From: Mesonia phycicola
GTDB lineage: Bacteria > Bacteroidota > Bacteroidia > Flavobacteriales > Flavobacteriaceae
Assembly: GCF_900141885.1 (NCBI RefSeq)
Contig: NZ_FQYY01000005.1
Span: 248,001 to 312,000 of the forward strand
Length of the DNA stretch: 64,000 nucleotides
Direction of reading: 5' to 3'
Below the pieces are notes generated by a model. That model did no database searches and had not been told where the DNA came from. It saw only the letters and a list, made by a program, of their open reading frames with translations. How positions within the stretch are numbered: the stretch's first letter is position 1; every line of letters begins with the position of its first letter. A program made the translations under genes and the position numbers. Below are positions 54,087 through 62,773 of this stretch, piece by piece.

Positions 54087-54658
54087 CGAAAGGAACAGAG
54101 GCAGAGAAGATTGAAAGATCTAAAAAAATGATGATGTGGTTTGCTATAATAAGTATGGCAATGATGTTTGCAGGTATAACGAGTGGTTATTTGGTGAGTA
54201 GAAATAGACCAGATTGGATTAGTGATTTTCAAATTCCATCTTCATTTATTTGGAGTACTTTGGTTATCATACTTAGTAGTGTAACATTACGTTTTGCGAA
54301 AAATTTTTTAAAAAAGGGTAACAGAAGTAATACTTCTATTTTTTTGTTGGCTACTTTTGTTTTAGGAAGTATATTTGTAATAATGCAGTTTGTTGGTTTT
54401 CAGCAAATTTTAGCAGACGGTTATTATTTTACTGGTAATGCAAGTTCTATTACTACAACTTTTGTGTATTTAATAGTAATGGCTCATATAGCGCACGTAA
54501 TTGCAGGTTTAATTGTTCTTTTAGTTCTAATTTATAATCATTTTAAACAGCGTTATAAAGTAGGGCAAATGCTTGGATTAGAACTCGGTGCGATATTTTG
54601 GCATTTTGTAGATGTACTGTGGATAATACTGTTTTTGTTTTTATATTTTATTAGATAA
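54077..54658 (+). CDS. Cytochrome c oxidase subunit III-like protein (short form)
   Basis: 193-aa COX3-superfamily membrane protein with five helices (~18-40, 53-72, 88-110, 125-150, 170-192). Typical segments are TSGYLVSRNRPDW, MAHIAHVIAGLIVLLVL and GAIFWHFVDVLWIILFLFLYF. It lacks the first two helices of seven-helix subunit III. It overlaps ctaB and precedes a second COX3 gene; together they may form the subunit III layer of the oxidase. Confidence 0.9.
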   Translation: MDLTKGTEAEKIERSKKMMMWFAIISMAMMFAGITSGYLVSRNRPDWISDFQIPSSFIWSTLVIILSSVTLRFAKNFLKKGNRSNTSIFLLATFVLGSIFVIMQFVGFQQILADGYYFTGNASSITTTFVYLIVMAHIAHVIAGLIVLLVLIYNHFKQRYKVGQMLGLELGAIFWHFVDVLWIILFLFLYFIR

Positions 54659-54703
54659 GAAAAATAACTATTTTTGCTTAATATTTAACAATAATTTCTC
54701 TTT

Positions 54704-55687
54704 ATGGAAGCTACTGTTGTAAGAACAGGTACCGAAGGTAAAACTTGGGGCGGAGGTTCTAAATCTCCACTAAAAGCTAGCTATGGTAAGATGATGATGT
54801 GGTATTTTATCACGTCTGATGCTTTAACTTTTTCAGCGTTTCTTGCTGCCTACGGTTTTTCAAGATTTAAATTTATAGACGCTTGGCCTATCGCAGATGA
54901 GGTGTTTAATCACTTTCCGTTTATGCATGGGGTAGATGCTCCTATGTATTATGTAGCGTTAATGACGTTTATTTTAATTTTCTCATCTGTAACTATGGTA
55001 TTAGCTGTAGATGCAGGTCACCAAATGAAAAAGAGTAAAGTAACTCTTTACATGTTTTTAACCATTATTGGTGGAGCAATCTTCGTTGGTTCTCAAGCTT
55101 GGGAGTGGAAAAACTTTATTAAAGGTGAGTATGGAGCTGTAGAAACTGCAGGTGGTCAAATTATTCAATTTATAGATAATAATGGTAAAAGAGTTGCTTT
55201 AGATAAAGTAGCTAAAGTTTTACCAGAAGATCGTGTAGAGCACGAAGCTAAAAACGGTTTATGGTTTGTTTCAGATGAAGCCTCTTTAACTACTTATTCT
55301 ATAGATGAAATTAAAGCTGGTTTTCAAGATAGCAACTATTTAGTAAGAACTCAAAAATTAGATAAAAATGGAGCAAAAACTATTTTGTCTAGAGAAGAGT
55401 CTCTTGCGGTGATAAATAACCAGGCAGTAAGAGTGGTAGAAGGAGCTAACCTAACTCGTAACGAGTATGGAGCACCATTATTTGCAGACTTTTTCTTTTT
55501 TATTACTGGTTTTCACGGTTTTCACGTTTTAACAGGAGTAATTATCAATATCATCATATTTTTTAATGTAATTATTGGAACTTATGAGAGAAGAAGAAGT
55601 TATGAAATGGTAGAGAAAGTAGGTCTATACTGGCACTTTGTTGATTTAGTATGGGTTTTTGTATTCACATTCTTCTATTTAGTTTAA
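54704..55687 (+). CDS. Cytochrome c oxidase subunit III with large soluble insertion
   Basis: 327-aa COX3-family membrane protein. Helices cover ~28-52, 78-102, 112-132, then 255-285 and 300-326 (HGFHVLTGVIINIIIFFNV; YWHFVDLVWVFVFTFFYLV). Between residues ~140 and ~255 lies a non-hydrophobic insertion (GAVETAGGQIIQFIDNNG through VVEGANLTRNEYGAP) absent from ordinary subunit III. The conserved Glu after helix 3 (SQAWEWKNF) is present. It starts 45 bp after the short COX3 gene. Confidence 0.92.
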   Translation: MEATVVRTGTEGKTWGGGSKSPLKASYGKMMMWYFITSDALTFSAFLAAYGFSRFKFIDAWPIADEVFNHFPFMHGVDAPMYYVALMTFILIFSSVTMVLAVDAGHQMKKSKVTLYMFLTIIGGAIFVGSQAWEWKNFIKGEYGAVETAGGQIIQFIDNNGKRVALDKVAKVLPEDRVEHEAKNGLWFVSDEASLTTYSIDEIKAGFQDSNYLVRTQKLDKNGAKTILSREESLAVINNQAVRVVEGANLTRNEYGAPLFADFFFFITGFHGFHVLTGVIINIIIFFNVIIGTYERRRSYEMVEKVGLYWHFVDLVWVFVFTFFYLV

Positions 55688-55706
55688 TTCAAAAGAGTTT
55701 AAAGAG

Positions 55707-56072
55707 ATGGCACACGAAGCTTCAACACACGATAAACACTCTCCATTAAAAAGAATTTGGACGGTATTTGCTATATTATCTGTAATAACCTTAGTAGAAG
55801 TTATTCTAGGTATTATTAAACCAGAAAGTTTAGTAAAAACTACACTTATCTATATGAGTCTATTAAATTGGATTTTTATAGTATTAACAATTGTGAAAGC
55901 ATATTATATTACTTGGGCCTTTATGCATATGGAGCATGAAGCTAAAGGATTAAGAAGATCTGTAGTATGGACTGTAATATTTTTAATTGCATATTTAACT
56001 TTTATTTTGCTTACAGAAGGTGACTATGTATTTGAAGTATATAAGAACGGTTATATTGCTTGGGATTTCTAA
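55707..56072 (+). CDS. Cytochrome c oxidase subunit IV (bacterial COX4)
   Basis: 121-aa membrane protein with three helices (~17-37, 47-69, 82-104) and the family motif TWAFMHMEHE after helix 2. The N-terminus has several His (AHEASTHDKHS). It stabilises subunits I and III in this oxidase type. It ends the ctaB-cox3-cox3-cox4 operon; a terminator follows. Confidence 0.9.
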   Translation: MAHEASTHDKHSPLKRIWTVFAILSVITLVEVILGIIKPESLVKTTLIYMSLLNWIFIVLTIVKAYYITWAFMHMEHEAKGLRRSVVWTVIFLIAYLTFILLTEGDYVFEVYKNGYIAWDF

Positions 56073-56093
56073 AAAAATATATAAGTTAAAAAT

Positions 56094-56117
56094 AAAAAAA
56101 GACGGTTTATTAAACCG
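56094..56117 (+). terminator. Terminator after COX4
   Basis: AAAAAAAGACGGTTTA / TTAAACCGTCTTTTTTT is a nearly perfect palindrome with A- and T-runs. Confidence 0.88.
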
Positions 56118-56157
56118 TCTTTTTTTATTTTTGTAACTCAATTACAATGACTAGGTA

Positions 56158-56805
56158 ATGAAAAAATTTTTAGTGTTAGGTGTGCTTTTTATTCTTCCTA
56201 TAGTAGCCTATTTGTTTTTCTCTTCGGGAGTAAATAATTTTGCAAAATTACCTGTTCTTACCAAAGATGTTTTAGATGTTTCTCAGTTTCAAACACTCAA
56301 AGGAGATACAGTAACTTTAAAAAACAAAATTACAGTATTGTCTGTTTACGGTAGTGATATAGATGCGAAAGCAGGAAGTGCCTTTAACTTAAATGAGAAA
56401 ATTTACGATAAAAACTACAATTTTGAAGATTTTCAATTTGTGGTAATTGCAGAAGACGGTTTTCAAGATCAAGCTAAAGCTTTGTTAAGAGAATTAGGTA
56501 CTACCATAGATGTAAAAAAATGGAATTTTGTTTTTGGTACTACATCTCAAATAAATCAATTTTATAGTAGTTTAGGTACTAATATTAAACTGAATAGTAA
56601 TAGTGCAACAGATTATTGCTTTATTATAGATAAAAATATGAGTCTTCGTGGTCGCCCTGCAGAAGGTGATGAGCCAGTTAGGTATGGTTATAATACTGCA
56701 TCAGTAGCGGATTTAACTAACGCTATGACAGATGATATAAAAGTTATTTTAGCAGAATATAGATTAGCCTTGAAAAAGTATAATAAAAATGACGCGTTAA
56801 AATGA
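56158..56805 (+). CDS. Membrane-anchored SCO-like/thioredoxin-fold protein without copper-site cysteines
   Basis: 215 aa: one N-terminal membrane anchor (~4-22), then a soluble domain that follows the SCO/thioredoxin plan (FQTLKGDTVTLKNKITVLSV, FQFVVIAEDGFQDQAKALL, WNFVFGTTSQINQFYSSLG, DYCFIIDKNMSLRGR). The CxxxC copper motif is replaced by GSDIDAKAG and the SCO histidine (HSGYFAL in the next gene) aligns with Asp-Tyr-Cys; the protein has only one cysteine. Its stop overlaps the SCO start by 4 bp (ATGA). A supporting role in oxidase assembly is inferred from position. Confidence 0.75.
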   Translation: MKKFLVLGVLFILPIVAYLFFSSGVNNFAKLPVLTKDVLDVSQFQTLKGDTVTLKNKITVLSVYGSDIDAKAGSAFNLNEKIYDKNYNFEDFQFVVIAEDGFQDQAKALLRELGTTIDVKKWNFVFGTTSQINQFYSSLGTNIKLNSNSATDYCFIIDKNMSLRGRPAEGDEPVRYGYNTASVADLTNAMTDDIKVILAEYRLALKKYNKNDALK

Positions 56806-57494
56806 AAAAGAAATATTCATACATAGGTTTAGCATTTATTATACTGTTGTTTGGAGTAATTGTGGTTCCAAAAATAGTAGAGAGGGCAGCAAATAATGAA
56901 GTTGTAAAAAATGATAGACTTAATCAGAACGAAAATACTGCTAATGGTGATTTATCTTACATTGTTTTAAATGGAGAAAAAGCGAAAGTACCTCCGTTTA
57001 AATTTGTAAATCAAAATGCAGACACAATTCAAAATTCAGATTTGAGAGGGAAAGTATATGTTGTAGAATTTTTCTTTACAACCTGCCCTACAATTTGTCC
57101 TAAAATGACAGACAACTTAGTTCATCTTCAAAAAAAGTTTAGAGCTAATCCAAATTTTGCAATTGCTTCTTTTAGTATAAATCCAGAAAATGATACTCCA
57201 GAGGTTTTAAAAGCTTATAAAGAAAAGTATAAAATTAAAAACCCTAATTGGCATTTTTTAACTGGAGATAGAGAGAAAATTTATGAGTTAGCAAACCAAG
57301 GTTTTAATCTATATGTAGCAGAAGATGATGCAGAAAAAGGTAATTTTCAGCACTCAGGTTATTTTGCTTTAATTGATCAAGAAGGTTATTTGCGTTCTAG
57401 GTTAGATCAATTTGGTAATCCAATTATAGCTTATAATGGTTTAGAAGAAGACGATTTAAAAATGTTAAAAGAAGATATTAATATCCTGTTGTAG
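56802..57494 (+). CDS. SCO1/SenC copper chaperone for cytochrome oxidase
   Basis: 230-aa membrane-anchored thioredoxin-fold protein that loads copper into CuA. Membrane helix ~6-24; FFFTTCPTICPKMTDNL holds the CxxxC copper motif (~100-106), and the third ligand is the His in QHSGYFALIDQEGYLRSR. All copper ligands are present. Translation is coupled to the SCO-like gene by a 4-bp overlap; the DUF420 gene begins 2 bp after its stop. Confidence 0.93.
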   Translation: MKKKYSYIGLAFIILLFGVIVVPKIVERAANNEVVKNDRLNQNENTANGDLSYIVLNGEKAKVPPFKFVNQNADTIQNSDLRGKVYVVEFFFTTCPTICPKMTDNLVHLQKKFRANPNFAIASFSINPENDTPEVLKAYKEKYKIKNPNWHFLTGDREKIYELANQGFNLYVAEDDAEKGNFQHSGYFALIDQEGYLRSRLDQFGNPIIAYNGLEEDDLKMLKEDINILL

Positions 57495-57496
57495 TA

Positions 57497-58030
57497 ATGA
57501 GTAATATTAAAAAAGATAAAGTAGCAATTCCGGTAATCATTATTCTTTCAGTTTTGGTTCCGCTTATTGTTTTAGTTTTAATGAATTTGCCAGAACGTTA
57601 TAATCTTTTAGGTTTAGATGTAGGTACATTTCCTTTTTTTCACGCAATTTTAAACGGATTAACCGCAATTTTACTTATGATGGGGTTTTTCTTTATAAGA
57701 TCTGGAAATATGAAACTTCACCGAAATGCTATGATTTCAGCATTTGTACTTTCTAGTATATTTTTGGTGAGTTATGTGATATCTAAAATGAGTAATGATC
57801 CGGTACCGTTTGGTGGAGAAGGTTTTTTAAGACCTGTTTATTTTATTATTTTAATTACACATATAGCATTATCTGCAATTATAGTTCCTTTAGTTTTATT
57901 TACTATGTATAGAGGATTAACTAAAGAATATGAAAAACATAGAAAAATAGCTAGGTGGACATTTCCTATATGGTTATACGTAGCTGTAACTGGTGTATTA
58001 GTGTATTTGTTTATGATGCCTTATTATTAA
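57497..58030 (+). CDS. DUF420 membrane protein, probable oxidase-assembly factor
   Basis: 177-aa protein with five membrane helices. DUF420 hallmarks are the His residues in FPFFHAILNG, NMKLHRNAMIS and ITHIALSAIIVPLVL, plus KHRKIARWTFPIWLYVAVTG. A related Bacillus protein (CtaM) is needed for oxidase activity; the gene's place directly after SCO supports the same role here, by inference. Confidence 0.87.
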   Translation: MSNIKKDKVAIPVIIILSVLVPLIVLVLMNLPERYNLLGLDVGTFPFFHAILNGLTAILLMMGFFFIRSGNMKLHRNAMISAFVLSSIFLVSYVISKMSNDPVPFGGEGFLRPVYFIILITHIALSAIIVPLVLFTMYRGLTKEYEKHRKIARWTFPIWLYVAVTGVLVYLFMMPYY

Positions 58031-58036
58031 TTGGTG

Positions 58037-58267
58037 ATGAAGATATTAAAAAAAATAACACTATTTATTTTACTAGTAATAGCTCCGCAAGTAACTTTTG
58101 CACAATGTGCTATGTGTAGAGCAGTATTAGAAAGTGAGGCAGATGGTGGCGCTGCAGAAGCTATTAATGATGGAATTGTTTATCTAATGGTTTGGCCATA
58201 TTTGTTAATGGGCTTAGTTGGTTTCATTATTTATAGAATGGTAAAAAAAGGTGTTAAAACTGATTAA
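58037..58267 (+). CDS. Small secreted membrane protein with CAMC motif
   Basis: 76 aa: a signal peptide (~1-19) ending TFAQ, a mature N-terminus that begins with CAMC (two cysteines), a short acidic segment (RAVLESEADGGAAEAINDG) and a single C-terminal membrane helix (YLMVWPYLLMGLVGFIIYRM). I recognise it as a type that recurs in Bacteroidota, but know no function. TTG (58031) and GTG (58034) codons precede the ATG; the ATG is chosen because it starts the signal peptide cleanly. It follows the DUF420 stop by 6 bp, in the assembly cluster. Confidence 0.78.
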   Translation: MKILKKITLFILLVIAPQVTFAQCAMCRAVLESEADGGAAEAINDGIVYLMVWPYLLMGLVGFIIYRMVKKGVKTD

Positions 58268-58282
58268 ATGTTAATTTAACAT
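58268..58282. repeat. Short perfect palindrome
   Basis: ATGTTAA T TTAACAT, directly after the CAMC gene and 72 bp before the ABC transporter start. It shares the TGTTAA/TTAACA core with the inverted repeat at 5765. Purely AT-rich, so chance is possible. Confidence 0.4.
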
Positions 58283-58354
58283 ATAAAGCTGTAACGATAT
58301 TATATTTCATTAGTCATATATGTAAATGTTTCTTTTAAGAAAATTTACATTCGC

Positions 58355-59056
58355 ATGATAGAAATTACAGATCTACATAAATCTTACAAAACAGGAGCTA
58401 GTTCTCTACACGTACTAAAAGGAATTAATTTTAGTGTAAAAGAAGGAGAGTTAGTCTCTATCATGGGGTCTTCTGGTTCAGGTAAATCTACATTATTAAA
58501 TATTTTAGGAATGTTGGACGAAGCAGATTCAGGCTCTTATACCCTTGATAACTTCCCAATTAAAAATTTAAACGAAAAAGTTGCCGCTAAATACCGTAAT
58601 AAATTCTTAGGCTTTATATTTCAATCGTTTAATCTTATCAATTATAAATCTGCGCTAGATAATGTAGCCTTACCTTTATACTATCAAGGTGTAGCAAGAA
58701 AAGAGAGAATGGAAAAATCTTTTTCTTACCTAGAAAAAGTAGGTTTAGCAGATTGGGCACACCATTTACCAAACGAGCTTTCTGGAGGGCAAAAACAAAG
58801 AGTAGCAATAGCAAGAGCTTTAGCTAGTGAGCCTAAAGTTTTATTAGCAGATGAGCCTACTGGAGCTTTAGATACGAAAACATCATATGAAGTAATGGAT
58901 TTAATACAAGGTATTAATGACGAAGGTAAAACCATCTTAATAGTTACTCATGAAGATGATATTGCTCACATGACTAAACGTATTGTGAATTTAAAAGATG
59001 GTTTAATTATAGATGATTCTATTGTAAAACAAGTAAGAGCCAAAGCACATGTTTAG
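58355..59056 (+). CDS. ABC transporter ATP-binding protein (MacB/LolD type)
   Basis: 233-aa ATPase. Walker A GSSGSGKSTLL (~36), Q-loop FIFQSFNLI, signature LSGGQKQRVAIARAL (~142), Walker B VLLADEPTGALD (~160) and H-loop VTHEDD are complete. It belongs to the MacB/LolD/FtsE branch that drives mechanotransmission-type exporters. It overlaps the first permease gene by 8 bp and opens a five-gene operon. Confidence 0.94.
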   Translation: MIEITDLHKSYKTGASSLHVLKGINFSVKEGELVSIMGSSGSGKSTLLNILGMLDEADSGSYTLDNFPIKNLNEKVAAKYRNKFLGFIFQSFNLINYKSALDNVALPLYYQGVARKERMEKSFSYLEKVGLADWAHHLPNELSGGQKQRVAIARALASEPKVLLADEPTGALDTKTSYEVMDLIQGINDEGKTILIVTHEDDIAHMTKRIVNLKDGLIIDDSIVKQVRAKAHV

Positions 59057-60296
59057 CCTAGAACGTTGGGAAGAAATATTTGATACTATAAGGAAGAATA
59101 AATTAAGAACCTTTTTAACAGGAGTATCTGTGGCATCTGGAATTTTTATTCTAGTGATTTTGTTGGGAGTGAGTACAGGTATGCAAAATGGAGTTCAAAA
59201 TCAATTTCAGAGAGATGCCGCTAACAGAATTTCTGTTTGGACAGGGGCAACTTCTATAGAGTATAAAGGATTAAATCCAGGCAGATATATTCAGTTAAAA
59301 AATGAAGATTACGATTTAGCAGATAGAAAATTTCAAGATCAACTAGAATATAAATCAGGTTTATATAGAATTTGGGGTGGTCTAGTTAATTACAAAAAAG
59401 AATCAGGAAGTTATAGAGTAGAAGGGGTTTTACCAGATTATCAATTTTTAGAAAGTGCAACTTTAACAGACGGTAGATTTATCAATTATTCAGACAACAA
59501 GCGTTATGGCAAGGTGGCTGTAATTGGACAAAAAGTTTATAATGATTTGTTTAAAAATGAAACATCTTCTGTAGGAAAAAATATAGAAATTAAAGGTATT
59601 CTATTTAAAGTTGTAGGGGTATATAGTGACCCTGGAGGAGAGCGAGAAGAGTCTAGAGTATTTATCCCTTTAAGTACCTCTCAAAAAGTTTTTGGTGCTG
59701 GTCAAGATTTAGGCGGACTTGCATTTACCTTACCTCAAGAAGATAATTTTGAAGAAGCGGTAAAAACCTCTCAGGCTTTTACAGAAAAGTTAGAAAAACA
59801 ATTAAAAGAAGCTCATACTGTAGCTCCAAATGACCAAAGCGCTATCAACGTAAGCAATTCTTTAGAAAATATGAAAACCGTTTACGATATGATGCGTAAT
59901 ATACGTTTGTTCTTTTGGTTTGTAGGTATAGCAACCATATTTGCTGGAGTAGTTGGCGTAAGTAATATTATGTTAATTATAGTAAAAGAAAGAACTAAAG
60001 AAATAGGTATAAGAAAAGCACTTGGTGCTCAACCATTATCTGTGATAGGAATGATTTTACATGAATCTGTTTTTGTAACTACACTAGCTGGTTTTTTTGG
60101 TTTACTATCAGGGATGTTACTGCTAGAGTTTGTGGGGCCATTAGTAGAAACAGATTTTATCAGTAATCCAACCGTAAATTTTCAAGTAGCTATATCTACA
60201 GTATTTATATTAATTATAGCAGGAGCAATAGCAGGATTTTTTCCAGCTTGGAGAGCTTCTAGAATCAAACCAATTGTAGCACTAAGAGACGAATAA
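59049..60296 (+). CDS. MacB-like ABC transporter permease 1
   Basis: 415 aa with the four-helix MacB/FtsX plan: one N-terminal helix (~22-42), a large periplasmic MacB domain (~50-275), then three C-terminal helices (FWFVGIATIFAGVVGVSNIM, ~330-355, ~375-400). RTKEIGIRKALGA is the coupling-helix motif, and the end reads ASRIKPIVALRDE. It is paralogous to the next gene, so the pair probably form a heterodimer. Confidence 0.92.
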   Translation: MFSLERWEEIFDTIRKNKLRTFLTGVSVASGIFILVILLGVSTGMQNGVQNQFQRDAANRISVWTGATSIEYKGLNPGRYIQLKNEDYDLADRKFQDQLEYKSGLYRIWGGLVNYKKESGSYRVEGVLPDYQFLESATLTDGRFINYSDNKRYGKVAVIGQKVYNDLFKNETSSVGKNIEIKGILFKVVGVYSDPGGEREESRVFIPLSTSQKVFGAGQDLGGLAFTLPQEDNFEEAVKTSQAFTEKLEKQLKEAHTVAPNDQSAINVSNSLENMKTVYDMMRNIRLFFWFVGIATIFAGVVGVSNIMLIIVKERTKEIGIRKALGAQPLSVIGMILHESVFVTTLAGFFGLLSGMLLLEFVGPLVETDFISNPTVNFQVAISTVFILIIAGAIAGFFPAWRASRIKPIVALRDE

Positions 60297-60297
60297 T

Positions 60298-61563
60298 ATG
60301 TTTAGTAGAGATAAATGGGATGAAATATTAGAGTCGTTAAGTGCTAACTGGTTTAGAACTTTAATGACTTCTTTTGGAGTGCTTTGGGGTATATTTATAT
60401 TAGTGATATTATTAGCAGCAGGTAAAGGGTTAGAGAATGGAATTAAACAAGGTTTTGGTGGTATGGCTACTAACTCTATGTTTATGTGGACACAAAACAC
60501 TTCTAAATCTTATAAAGGGATGCCTAAAGGACGATATTATAACTTTAAAACTGGTGATGTTCAAGCTATAAAAGACAACGTTCAAGGCTTACGCTATGTT
60601 TCTCCAAGAAACCAGTTAGGAGGTTTTGGAGGGAGTAATAACGTAATTAGAGGTTTAAAATCTGGAGCATTTAATGTTTATGGTGACTATCCAGAAATTA
60701 TACAGCAGCAACCTATGGATATTTCTTCTGGAAGATTTTTAAATTATAACGATTTAAAAGAAAAAAGAAAAGTCGCTGTAATTGGTGAATCTGTGAAAAA
60801 TACGATGTATGAGACTAATGAAGAAGTATTAGGTTCTTATATTAAAATTAACGGAGTTAATTTTCAGGTTATAGGTACTTACACTAAAAAAAGTGGTGGT
60901 GGGGGTGATCCAGAAGAAGCTCAGAAAGAAATATTTGTTCCATTTACATCCTTTTCGCAAGCATTTAATATGGGTGATGTAGTAGGTTGGATGGCAATAA
61001 CCGCAGATAACAATCATTCTATTACAAGTTTAAAAACAAGCGTGTTTAATGTAATAAAAAAGAGACATGATATTCATTTAGAAGATGATCGTGCTATAGG
61101 TAATTTTGATTTGTATCAAGAATTTAATAAAATTTCAGGTTTGTTTACAGCACTAAATATTGTGGCTTATTTTGTAGGCTTTTTAGTGTTAGCATCTGGA
61201 GTAATAGGTATAAGCAATATTATGTTAATTGTAGTGAAAGAAAGAACTAATGAGATTGGAGTAAGAAGAGCACTTGGCGCAACACCAGGTACTATAAGAG
61301 GTCAAATTTTAATGGAATCTGTTGTCTTGACTATAATTTCAGGTATGGCAGGTATAATTCTCGCTACTCTAGTATTATGGGGTATAAATACATTATTAGA
61401 TTCTATGAATTCTTCAGAAATGATGTTTGTAAACCCTAGTGTTAGTATAGGTGTAATTATAATAGCGTTGTTAATACTGGTATTGTCTGGTCTTTTGGCA
61501 GGTTTAATTCCTGCACAAAATGCAATTAGAATTAAGCCAGTAGATGCTTTAAGAACAGAATAA
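60298..61563 (+). CDS. MacB-like ABC transporter permease 2
   Basis: 421 aa, same layout as permease 1: N-terminal helix (~21-41, WGIFILVILLAAGKG), periplasmic domain with a Gly-rich loop (KKSGGGGDPEEAQ, ~200), three C-terminal helices, the coupling motif RTNEIGVRRALGA and the end AIRIKPVDALRTE. It starts 1 bp after permease 1. Both diverge enough to be distinct partners rather than recent copies. Confidence 0.92.
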   Translation: MFSRDKWDEILESLSANWFRTLMTSFGVLWGIFILVILLAAGKGLENGIKQGFGGMATNSMFMWTQNTSKSYKGMPKGRYYNFKTGDVQAIKDNVQGLRYVSPRNQLGGFGGSNNVIRGLKSGAFNVYGDYPEIIQQQPMDISSGRFLNYNDLKEKRKVAVIGESVKNTMYETNEEVLGSYIKINGVNFQVIGTYTKKSGGGGDPEEAQKEIFVPFTSFSQAFNMGDVVGWMAITADNNHSITSLKTSVFNVIKKRHDIHLEDDRAIGNFDLYQEFNKISGLFTALNIVAYFVGFLVLASGVIGISNIMLIVVKERTNEIGVRRALGATPGTIRGQILMESVVLTIISGMAGIILATLVLWGINTLLDSMNSSEMMFVNPSVSIGVIIIALLILVLSGLLAGLIPAQNAIRIKPVDALRTE

Positions 61564-61595
61564 AAAATAAAATAATCAATCAATCAATATTTAAA

Positions 61596-62711
61596 ATGAA
61601 AAGAGTTTTTACCGTAATCATTTTACTAGTAATTGTTATAGGCTGTGGTGCTGCGTTATACTATGTATATCAAAAAAACCAAGAAGATCCCGTAGTTTAC
61701 CAAACAGAAAAGCCAAGTAACCAAACTATTATCAAGCAAACAGTTGCTACTGGTAGTATTGTGCCTAAAGAAGAGATTTTAATCAAGCCTAATATCTCTG
61801 GTATTATAGATGAAATTTATATAGAAGCAGGAGATCAAATTAAGGTGAACGATCTAATTGCTCAGTTAAAAGTAGTACCTAATGTTTCAAATTTGGCAAG
61901 TAGTAAAAATCAAATTACTTCAGCAAAAATTGCATTAGATAATCAAACAAAAATGTATAATCGTCAAAAATCATTGTTTGATAAAGGGGTAATTTCTGCA
62001 AATGAGTTTGATCAAGTAGAGGTATCTTACCAGCAAGCAAAGCAAACCTACCAAGCTGCACAACAAACTTATGAGATTGTAAAAACAGGTACAGCAAGTG
62101 GCGTTGGTACTGCTGCAAATACTTTAATTAGAGCAACAATATCTGGCATGGTGTTAGATGTGCCTGTAAAAGTAGGTAATCAAGTAATTGAATCTAACAA
62201 TTTTAATGAAGGTACTACTATTGCTACCTTAGCCAACACAGATAAAATGATTTTTGAAGGAAAAGTAGACGAGTCTGAAGTTGGTAAAATAAAAGAAAAT
62301 TTACCTTTAGAAATTACAATAGGAGCTATAGAAAATAAAAAGTTTGATGCAGTATTAGACTACATTGCACCAAAAGGGATAGATGAAAATGGAGCAATTC
62401 AATTTGAAATAGAAGGTACTTTAAAAAATACAGATAGCACATTTATACGTTCTGGTTTAAGTGCCAATGCTTCTATTATTTTAGATAAAGTAGAAAATGT
62501 TTTAGCTATAAAAGAATCTCTTTTGCAATTTGATGCAAAAACACAAGAACCTTATGTAGAGGTGAAAACAGGAGATCAAAAGTTTGAGAAAAGAGAAGTA
62601 GAGCTTGGGTTAAGTGATGGTATATATGTAGAAATTAAAAGCGGTATTGGTAAAGACGATGAAATAAAGATTTGGAACGAAGTAAAACCAGTACAGAGTT
62701 TTGGTAATTAA
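61596..62711 (+). CDS. Periplasmic adaptor (HlyD/MacA-type membrane fusion protein)
   Basis: 371 aa linking the inner-membrane exporter to TolC. N-terminal membrane helix (~5-24), lipoyl-type half-motifs (GSIVPKEEILIKPNISGIID and RATISGMVLDVPVKVGNQV), a coiled-coil hairpin (~95-160, rich in Gln and Lys), then beta-barrel and membrane-proximal domains. It follows permease 2 by 32 bp. Confidence 0.92.
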   Translation: MKRVFTVIILLVIVIGCGAALYYVYQKNQEDPVVYQTEKPSNQTIIKQTVATGSIVPKEEILIKPNISGIIDEIYIEAGDQIKVNDLIAQLKVVPNVSNLASSKNQITSAKIALDNQTKMYNRQKSLFDKGVISANEFDQVEVSYQQAKQTYQAAQQTYEIVKTGTASGVGTAANTLIRATISGMVLDVPVKVGNQVIESNNFNEGTTIATLANTDKMIFEGKVDESEVGKIKENLPLEITIGAIENKKFDAVLDYIAPKGIDENGAIQFEIEGTLKNTDSTFIRSGLSANASIILDKVENVLAIKESLLQFDAKTQEPYVEVKTGDQKFEKREVELGLSDGIYVEIKSGIGKDDEIKIWNEVKPVQSFGN

Positions 62712-62773
62712 TTTATCAAAATTGTAACAAAAACACCGTTAGCCGACTTATTAATTAGAAAACCATCCGTCAG

